Both the position numbers and the translations under genes were made by a program. From positions 8,193,501-8,257,500 of the forward strand of contig OY727096.1 in NCBI GenBank assembly GCA_963402885.1: a stretch of DNA of 64,000 nucleotides, written 5' to 3'. Every line of letters starts with the position of its first letter. The stretch's first letter is position 1. The notes under the pieces were generated by a model that saw only the letters and a program-made list of their open reading frames with translations, had not been told where the DNA came from and searched no databases. The stretch comes from Antedon bifida (taxonomy: Eukaryota; Echinodermata; Crinoidea; Comatulida; Antedonidae). Of the stretch, positions 52,437 through 62,200 are shown one piece after another.

Positions 52437-52846
52437 GTAAGTTATCCGATTTCTATGACGAATTTCCATTTGTTATTTCCTAAATTTAGAACTATAGGTA
52501 ATACAAGGCAAACCACAAAATTATAAAGGATTATAAGTCATTTTAAATGGTCAAACACTGGGCTGGGCATCATCATGCATCCATTCATTCCTATGTCTCT
52601 GGGTGTGTGATCTCACTGATATTGTGACACCACCAGTGTTATGAGAGTTTTCTTCTTTTGATCTGCATGGATGTATGACTGGGTATTAAATAAAAATAGA
52701 ACCTCTGATTCTCTCTACGCTTCACAATGCTCTTTTGAATTTGAATTGCACTTTATATAATGTTTGTTTACTGTAGCAAATGTTCATTAATTTCTCTCTA
52801 ATTTCTCTTACTATAATCAATGATAATATATAGCCTAGATAGAAAT

Positions 52847-53882
52847 ATGCAGTGGTCACGACAAGCCGTTCTGAGCCTCTACCGGCAGTTGATGCGCCAG
52901 AGTAGCAGTCTCCAGTACACGGACCAAGAGTTCTACAGACGGTACATCAGGAATGAGTTCAAAAAGAATATGATGCTACGATCAGAGGAAGAGAAACTAC
53001 AACAGTTGCAGGTTAATAATACAGCACCCTCTCATACACAAGGAAAAATCCAGGGAAAGGGTGAAAGTGTGTGTGTGCCCACTATCCTGACACTGACAAT
53101 AAATAAAAACATTTTCATTTCACATTGTATTAACTACAGGACTTAGTGTATTATTCACTTGGGATAAGTGAACGTACTACACTATTACATATGAGATATG
53201 AACCCCCACCCCAACCCCTTCCAAAGCTATTATTAGAGCTCCCAGCTTAAGAGATTCTATAGTATATCTGCCTCAGTTCTAAACCATTTTTTAGAGAAAA
53301 GTTCATTGAATGAGAAACTCCTGCCCATTTTATATTTCACCCTGCTTCCGGCCAATTTGATTAGAACATAGTATGGACAGACAAATAGATGTATTACATA
53401 ATTCAGTGTTTAGTTTTAGTCTGAATGGCTATCTACAGGATGATACCAAAGAACTTATAACACAAGAATCTCCTGTTCTTCAATTTGCATTCAAAACACA
53501 GTATCGGAAGTACAGGGTTAAAAGGTCAAACTGGGCGACGCCATTTCACAGCATGGAGCAGCGCCCCCTCCAAACTAGGAAGTCAAAACTATTAATTCCT
53601 ATAGAGGGCTCAGTCAATTACTCTATCCCCCTATAGTATTAGCAGATCCCCTCTATGATTTTGACTTTCTAATTTGATGCGGGCGCCCTACTCCATGGCT
53701 CACAATGGCGCCACCCATTAGCTCTATTCTATCCCACATTGCCTTTCGAAATTGTTACGCGCTTCGGACGAACAGGAGATTCTTGTGTTATAATTTCTTT
53801 GATGATACTAAATTACTTCTTCTATTTTTTTTTACAGAAGGGAAGACACTATTTGAAGAAGGCTCATGGTGTTCTTGTGTAA
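52847..53882 (+). CDS. LYR-motif mitochondrial microprotein (MIEF1-MP-like), 69 aa, 2 exons
   Basis: Exon 1 is 52847-53011 (55 codons) and exon 2 is 53838-53882 (KGRHYLKKAHGVLV then TAA), joined in phase 0 by a GT-AG intron. The protein starts MQWSRQAVLSLYRQLMRQ, with the LYR tripeptide at residues 11-13, then YTDQEFYRRYIRNEFKKN and a C-terminal charged helix. Length, the W-S-R-x-AVLSLYR start and the R-x-EF-x-KN core match the roughly 70-residue microprotein encoded upstream of MIEF1 in vertebrates, a LYR protein reported to act in the mitochondrial matrix on ribosome assembly. LYR proteins usually bind acyl-ACP. The start ATG at 52847 aligns with the vertebrate N-terminus; an in-frame ATG at 52820 would add nine residues. 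No MIEF1 main frame was seen within 10 kb downstream. Confidence 0.85.
53447..53800. mobile_element. Fold-back DNA transposon with 8-bp target duplication
   Basis: Flanked by identical GATGATAC at 53439-53446 and 53801-53808. Ends CAAAGAACTTATAACACAAG and CTTGTGTTATAATTTCTTT are inverted repeats, and the homology of the arms continues inwards (GGAAGTCAAAACTATTAATT against the ATTTTGACTTTCTAATTTGA arm). The open frames inside are by-products. It sits in the intron of the LYR gene, ending 37 bases before exon 2. Confidence 0.85.
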
Positions 53883-55501
53883 AGTTACTGTATTACCAGT
53901 GATGATGGTAAGAAAAGATGCTGATGATTTTAATACATTACATTTTCTGACCTATATTGAATATTGAATATTTTCTATAGCCCCTTGCAGTAGAATTTAC
54001 CAGGTCTACTAACTAAACTCTGCACACATTAAATGTTTTTACTTTGCACAATGGAGAACAACATATTCAGTGAAATCATTATCATCATCAGGCTGTATTC
54101 AATCATACATTGTTAGGTACCTAGGTGAAGCCCTCCTCTAGCAATTCCCATTTTCTTCTGTAATATGCAATTCTTGTCCAGGTTGCTGACATTGGTATTT
54201 CTTCATCAGTGCAATGAATAAGGCCAAATACAAAAACAAATTGTTAGTTTCATGTCCCCCTTTCACAAATCGCATTTCTCCTTTTACTTGTATTAAATGC
54301 ATAGTATGATTTTTTTTAATGAATATATTCATGAAAAAAATTAAAAGAATAATTCAATTTTCCATTGAAATTATGTGGTATAACTTCAAGTATTCCAAGG
54401 TGTGTAAATGGCACCTTTTAGACTTGGTTTCAGACTTGGTACATCACATAGCCTATAAAGACCTCACAAAAAAAAAATTTAACCCCTGGTGGAAAAAACA
54501 AAAAAACTGTATGATGATCTATCCTTTGATCTGTAGCAATCAGAACAAACTTTTAGTGATGTCATCTTCTATAAATAGAATGTGTTAAAATAAAAGTGAT
54601 ATACACATACAAAAGGTATGTTGAATGCATGATAAATTGGATGTATTGTTATTCAAATAAATTGATTGTCAGAGAGCGTGAAAAATGTAAGTATATGAGG
54701 AGACGCCTTGTCACCTATGGACATCTAATTAAAATTGGTCACATTTTATTTGTTAACCTGGCAATTAATTAAGCTGAAGTCTGAAAAAATGAAAGCAAGG
54801 CATGTAGAAAGAAAATATTTGTGTTGTGAGATAATCAGAAATAGTATATTCAGTGTGAAATATTTTCACGGTGTTCGTTTTGACTCATTTGTCCGTCACT
54901 AATGTATACAAGCTGTGGCCAGCTATATGAATGAAACAACCCATACAATGTGTTCACAATATCATCTAGTATTAACTAATAACTACCATAAATAATAAAA
55001 AATATAGATTAAATGTATTAAAAATTCCGAAAAAAGTGTACAATAATTTGCTTCATTCAAGTAATTTTCCCTTTTGTTTTACTTATAAACATTACAACAC
55101 ACCCAAGTGTATCCTTGCCATTTGATTGGTTCATTTTGTATCACATGCCATTCAGTATTAGTTCTACTGCACAGTGGAAGGTCTATTTAATGGTTTTATT
55201 TCACATTCAGCTTTTTAAACATTTTGAGAATGAAGAAAGGAGCTTTTTTAACCGAAATCAAACAGAACCTTGTTTTATTGACGATAATGATTAGATTGTG
55301 TTGTATTTCAGGAAATTGTTGAAGGTCATATGAAAGTCAAAGGAACCTTAGAGACAATTTGCAGCTTGTTATGTTTGTTTTGTGCGTATTATTGTGAAAG
55401 CTGTGATGCCTAACGTATTGCAATCCGCGCCACCAGTTTTACAGTGATTACTCATTTCACTTTCTGTGAGGTTAGTTTCGGCAAGCAATCTAAAGAAATC
55501 T

Positions 55502-55622
55502 AAAGCTCTGTCTACACTATTAAACTAAAAAGTGTGATGTGCCCAAATATGGTAGTGATATGACATCCATATATGGGCATATCACATTTTTTAGTCACAT
55601 AAAGTTTGATAGTGGGTGGGCT
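55502..55622. mobile_element. MITE, family A (copy 3)
   Basis: AAAGCTCTGTCTACACTATT at the left; the right terminal repeat is damaged (GATAGTGGGTGGGCTAGAGC). Confidence 0.7.
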
Positions 55623-56134
55623 AGAGCATGGTTTATAGCTCCATACTGTGCCACTGTTATATTAGTGGAAAATGTTATCTATATGTTTAGGTAACTCTAT
55701 GTTTTAGCTTCAAATTTTACTTAAAATGCTGCTAAAAGTTGTTTTTTTACAGAATGGTATCTGTGATATACAGAACACTCAGGGCTTTTTGTATTATACC
55801 TTTGTTTACATTTTGTACAAGAATTGATGTTAAAATAGTATTTAAATTCTCATTTAAACAATTAAAAAGTTTTGGTGGTATTTGTATGTAACGAAAATAG
55901 GTGGTGCTTTGCAAATTCTTTTAAAGTATGGTACAGGATTTTTGCAGTATTTATCTATGTTGTTGGGTGGGTATACTTAGGTCTTATTTTCTTAACCATG
56001 GTGTGGCTGAGGTAAAAGTACCTTCAAACCAGCCTTTCCCACAACACTTTTATTGAACACTGTAGTAGACCATTCACTTGAACACATAATTAACGCAATA
56101 TATATAATATAATAATATATAAATAAAATGAATG

Positions 56135-56140
56135 TTTATT
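56135..56140 (-). promoter_or_regulatory. Poly(A) signal of the HCN gene
   Basis: Minus-strand AATAAA 144 bases past the HCN stop codon. Confidence 0.55.
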
Positions 56141-56283
56141 GTTGATGGTAGCATACAAGTTAAATTGATGTTAAATGGTGCTAATTATGATTTTAGCTTT
56201 GAATAAATTTACTCAACAATATCTGGTTAAATCGTTCTTTCGTTGTGCATATAACAGTAGATGGAATCATAGTTTCATATCTT

Positions 56284-56294
56284 CTATATTGATT
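56284..56294 (-). CDS. HCN terminal coding exon
   Basis: After a CGTTTCAG acceptor only the end of a Gln codon, Ser, Ile and TAG are coding. Confidence 0.65.
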
Positions 56295-59200
56295 CTGAAA
56301 CGAAAAATGAGAAAGGAATGGTCAACACTAAAGTTCTGTCTACACTATTAAACTAGTTTGACAAGTGCCCAAATATGGTAGTGATATGATGTAATCGTGT
56401 CATTAAGTTATTTGCTTATGCACTTTTTAATATTTAAGCAAATATTGATAAAAGCCAATCCTCTTCTTTAGATATCTTTTTGTTTTAACCCCTGACACTG
56501 ACGTGATATTTTTCATAAACTCTTATGACGTCATTGGTTAAAGTTAAGGTTAAAGTCGTGGATCGAATAGTCCCTATTCAAGGAAATTATGCAGCAGTTA
56601 TATTTACTATAGAGAACTAAGATGTTGCACTGTATTAAACTCTATACTTCACGATAACATTTTAAAAAGTTAATACATACGATTTTGTCCAGATGAATCT
56701 TTGTTTTTAGAAAGACGTTCATAAGCAACTTGTGTCATTAGAGAACTGATTACCGGACGGTCAGACAATGCTAAAAATGGCACAATATCACGTAATTAAA
56801 AGCTTTTCAATCTTTCTTATATAAATCCTTTTAAATTCAATAGATCTCATTGAAAATCATAATGTCTTGTATTGTACTACAGTAAGGTAGATAAGGTTAG
56901 AAAGGCAGACAAATGGGTATACTAGGTAAGCCGAGTAGGGTTTCTTAATCGGTTTGTTATGTAGGAAAAGATTCAGCAATACTTTTCCATCTTTGCCGGG
57001 AATAGTGTATTTAACGTACCTTCATTAAAGTTATCTCTACTTAAACTGTAAAGATCACAAGTGGCAGACGCTACTACTGTTGCCACTCTCTTGATATCGG
57101 TTAGAAGAGCAATTTCTGCAAACAATAAATAACGATAAGAAATACAGTTATCTTGATCTTTCAAATTGAGGATATTTTTTTAATTGAATGAAACGTGCAA
57201 TATTACCACCACCATCCATCGTTTTCACTCACTACTGGGGCTTTCAAATGGGCCTATAACTCTATGACGCCATCGGTAATTCGTATGGACATGTTATGCA
57301 CAAGGACATGATGTTCCATTATTGCTACCACTAGATTTCATTGTTAAGTATGAATACGTGGTTTCGGATGACTATTGTAATCTTATTATAGGCCATCATA
57401 ATCAATGGTGGATAGGCCCTACCTCCAAAATGATCTCCGTCGGAAAGTATACCAATAACTTGGCCATCCACAATGATGTCTACAGATCCGTGTTCTATGA
57501 AGTACATAGCCGTGCCTCGAGTATTTGCTTGTATAATTTCGTCGCGTTCTAAATAGACTTCAAACTCCAATTTTTGGATTAAGTCAGAAACAAAGTCTTG
57601 ATCAGCGTTTGCCAGGAAATCAACCTTGTTGATCAACGATTTGCACTGGTGCTGGACTAAAGCCTGTCAAAGAGCAGTTGGAAGTTATAAATTGAGATGG
57701 TAAAAGACAATAAACAGATAGAACATCTGGAATTCAAATGCAAAACACTGGGTCTATTTATCCAAAGGACCATCGAATAAGTGCAGAGGATTCGGACGGT
57801 GTCTCGGATCCATATATAACATTTAGGATACCATCCTCTAATAGTTCGTAGTTGAAATAAACTCGTTTTTTTTTAATTTCAAAATGATGAAAACTTCCCT
57901 AATTTCAAAGACTAAAGCCAAGTCTACATTATCAAACATTATGTGATATATGGACATGATGATGTCATATCACTACCAAATTTGGGCATATCACTTCCAC
58001 AATTTTGTCAAACTGGTTTGATAGTATAGACAGAGCTTACGACCTTTCTCTAGCTCAGAAAACACGCCGATATACTTCACTTTTACTGTCATGGACTGTC
58101 AAGATTGACAGAATGGTCGTATTTTCGTTTCGTTCATAATTAAAGATGTATTGTCCCTTTGACCAATTCAAAAAAAATGTTTTTTTTTAAATTTCAAAAA
58201 AAGTGGGTCATTTTGAAGTATCATAATAGTTATTAACTTTCACCAAAAATTAGTAAAAAAAAAAATTATTTAACCGAAATACAGACATTTTTTTGTTCAA
58301 AAAATAACTTTGACTTCCAGTCAAAGTTTTCGATCAAAACATATCTCATAATGCAACGCGCTTGTTTGGCTACTCTGTATGCATAATCATAAAACTTCCT
58401 CGCGATCTGTGTGAAAACACCTTCTCAACCGCGACGAGTTGTAAACAATCCTAATTAGCATCATGTATAATGCATACTCGTGGTTTGAAATCTTTGTTTA
58501 CTTTCGCTTGTGATGATTTCCAGACGAAATGTAATCAAATTAATTTACCTGTTAATTACGTAAACTTGTTGTTTTTGGCTCAAATTTTTGGCTTAAAGTG
58601 AATACCTTTAATATTACTTTGATATGGCCAATTTAAATTTAGAATATTTTTTTTTTCATTTTTTGTGTTTCAAGGGACAATACATCTTTAAAGTAACGCA
58701 CGTTAAATTTGTTTACGGAGTGAATCTGGTATCAGAAACCGATATCAGGTGAAGAGAAGGGTCTACAGATACAGATAACAATTTGCTTACAAGTCTAATA
58801 GGTCTGTTTTGCTCACTCATAATTGCGTGATCATTGAAGTACTTCCGTTGATATCGATGCTCGTAATAATCCAAAATCCTTTTCTGTATATTGAATGGAA
58901 CTTTGTGAAACTTCATGTATTCCTTCACTTGGTTAATCTAAAATGAAAATGATAGAATAATGTAACTATACAGTAGTTGTAGCCTTTTTGATGCAAGGTG
59001 TTCTTTATTTGTCATTCCCAAACAACTAGGAGTGGTTTTTAGAAGAATTATAAAGTCTCATTTGCAGGAGAATGCGACGTCCACATGAGTTCCGTGAGAG
59101 TTTCATGTTTGGTTGTCTGCGCAACCAGTAGCTCCCATTTCATCAATGTTTAGGCCTACAATAGGCCAATATGTGTAAGTCGAGTCACAGTAGGCCTAAT

Positions 59201-62200
59201 AACGATAAAACTATCAGCCATAGCTTCGAATATTATCTCAAGCAGAATCATGCTTTAGAAGTTTTTCTGAAGCACTGCCAGTGTTTTGGATTGCTAGACT
59301 TCCTTCTGTCCATCTTTAACTATAAGATGTTTAGTGGTGGAATGTAAAGTAAAAACAAAGAAACACCAACATTACCCTTTCGTTGTACAGTCTTGCTGAT
59401 GCGTCAATAGATAACAATAAGGTAGACATATGACCGATGAACAATGCGTAGAATGTGGCTCCAAAGCACACACTTATGACCGTTAACCACATCTCTGTAA
59501 TGTTGGCAGGCGGATACCTGCCAAAACCAAGGCCCAGCATGTGACATATAGATTTAAAAAACGACCAAGAATACTGTTCCCATTTTGAAGCATTCTAGAG
59601 GGGAAAACATGTCAATTAGATTATCGTTGTTCAAATGGATGTGGAAAGAGCATAACAGCGATGCTTGACGCTACGGTACGAAATAACAGGTGCTTGGAGA
59701 CGGATGTGCTTAGACTGTCTCTGAGAACCACATGAATTGGGCCTACTGCAGTAAGTGTGATCACCAGATGGACAGGCTGCTTCCAGTAACTCAAACTTCA
59801 CCAACAGTGACAAACAAAAGTAAAAAAAAATCGTATAAAAGATAAAAGAAAGTACAAGAAAATGACTGGAAAAAAAATAAGAATAACAAGGGAATATATA
59901 TTTGTAAAGTGTAAAATCATTGTATTGATCATTTGAAAATGAAATGAATAAAATAATGGTTAACGCCACAAAAGAGAAAAAAAACAAAAGTTTGCTTAGT
60001 GTCCACTAGCCTCAAAATATGTGTGCAAACTACTCAAAATACATCTATCATGTGTCATAACCTACCTGCAGGTTGTTAATAGAAACCCATGAATCTACAG
60101 GGAAGTCCATGAAGAATGGAACAAGGAATTGAAGGCAACAGTTCCAATGCGTCACAACTAACGCGAAGATAACCAAGTTCACGATACTGATGATCGCTCC
60201 GTCAATATTTAGCACCTATAAAACAAGAAGGGATAAAACAACATAAAAACTCTTGATACATTTTGAGTATGTTATATAACTATAGATTATAAATAAATCA
60301 ACGTGAAACTTGCCTCCTCCAATCGTTGTGCATATCTCATAAGACGTGACAAGCGCAGAAGACGAAGTAAACTTAACACTTTTATTAATCTATTTTGAAA
60401 AATTAAAATAATTGTTTAACTTCAAATGAGAATGGTGTTTCTTAGAGCATCCCCCGTAAGGATGAAGGTTGCTGTCACTAAAGATCTGTCTACACTATCA
60501 AATTTTATGTGTAAAACTCTTGTGTTGCTCTTTTTTTTGTCAAACAAGTTTGACAGTGCTGCATGGAGTGACTTTAAAACTAGCTCTTACTTCCCACAGT
60601 TTGTGATTATCGAGTCAACAGTACCGGTAGTCTCCTTAAAAATTCTGCTATACTTAGTTGAGTAAATTCATTCAACAAAACCACACTTAACTCGGTTATG
60701 ATCAACTCCCGGAAGAAGGACAACATCCAAAACTTACCGTAATACCAAACCTTCTATTACCTTAATACGCGAAGTTTTAGTAGCATGTCATCCGATATTT
60801 CCCCTTCTTTTCCAAAATTTCCTTGAGTAAAATAAATATAATCAAACGGGAAGGAAGAGATAAAATCCAATGGAAACCATCCTTTTAAATAACACCAAGC
60901 AATTCGACGTTTTTGTAGAATGACCTTTTTTATAATAAAAATAAGAAAGATTAAAGATGACGATTTAATTAAAGCTCTGTCTACACTATCACTAAATGTG
61001 ATATGCTCATATATGGAAATGATGATGTCATATCACATGTCATATATTTGGCCATATATCTACCATACTTGGGCACACCACATTTTTTTTTCAAACTAGT
61101 TTTATAGTGTAGACAGAGCTTCAAAAATATTGTTTCTTTTATTTTGTGAATTGCTATTTCTTTTAAGAGTGGGAGTGGATTATGAAACTATGAAAATGAT
61201 GGGGATGATTGTAAGGAATCATAAATCTTCCATCAAGTTGTTAATCTAGCTCGTTAGTTTCACATAATGCTTTTGAACAAGAGTAAATGTATAACCATGT
61301 GGGCCGGGAGAGAGGTTTTGTCAGCAGACAAGAACCTACGGGTGCTGTTTGTGACATGTATACCATCTGAGAAATCGCATGGATTATAATTATATTCTTT
61401 CTTTTTTCAAATGTACCAATGGCATACACATGCGACCAACGGCTTTACGTATCATCCGATGATCTTGCATAAGATACTACCAATATGATACAGACAGTTC
61501 TCCCGATGCCTCTCACATTTTCTGATTTAATTTGTACCATTACGCCACACCATTGCTTTCTGATTAGGCTTCTGATTTCAATTACTATAGAGAACCACCC
61601 AATATAACTTACTTCTCCATGTTGTTTGGCAATTCCGGTACAAAAGTTAAGTACAATATCAACCATGAAAAGGCTGTCTGCGATACAGTTAATCGTCACC
61701 CATTCCCGCCTAATTTCATCACTGAAAAATGCTATGTTTACAGGAAGAAGAATCAAAGTCATGAACATGAGAAATACCATTAAAATATCCCAGTACCATC
61801 TGCAAAAGTAAACACATATTCATAGTTTTAAGTTGTTGATGTTGGATGTATTTCTACTTTTGACAAATAATTCAAAAAACAAAATTGTTTCTTTGAAAGA
61901 TATCTGTAATGTTCTTGGAAAATATGTTTACTTAGAAAAGAAAAGGACAAGACAGGCTATTGAAGAAACTTGATTTTTAAAAACTATATGATTACCAGTT
62001 TTACATGATCATACGACAGAAGAAATGACATTCAGAGAGAGAATCGTCTTGTCCAAATGGTCAGAACGTCATAAGTTTAGTGTTCTTACAATAAAACATG
62101 GATAGAAAATGTAGACTTGGTTTATCTCTGTGAATACTCAAATGTTAATTACCTAAAATCACTGAACGGATGAATTGTGAATGTTTGAGCTTCTCGCTGC

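Noticed and set aside
53373..53902. Forward frames of 87 and 65 codons in the LYR intron
   Set aside because: They cross the fold-back transposon arms, and the second one reads LYR exon 2 in the wrong frame.
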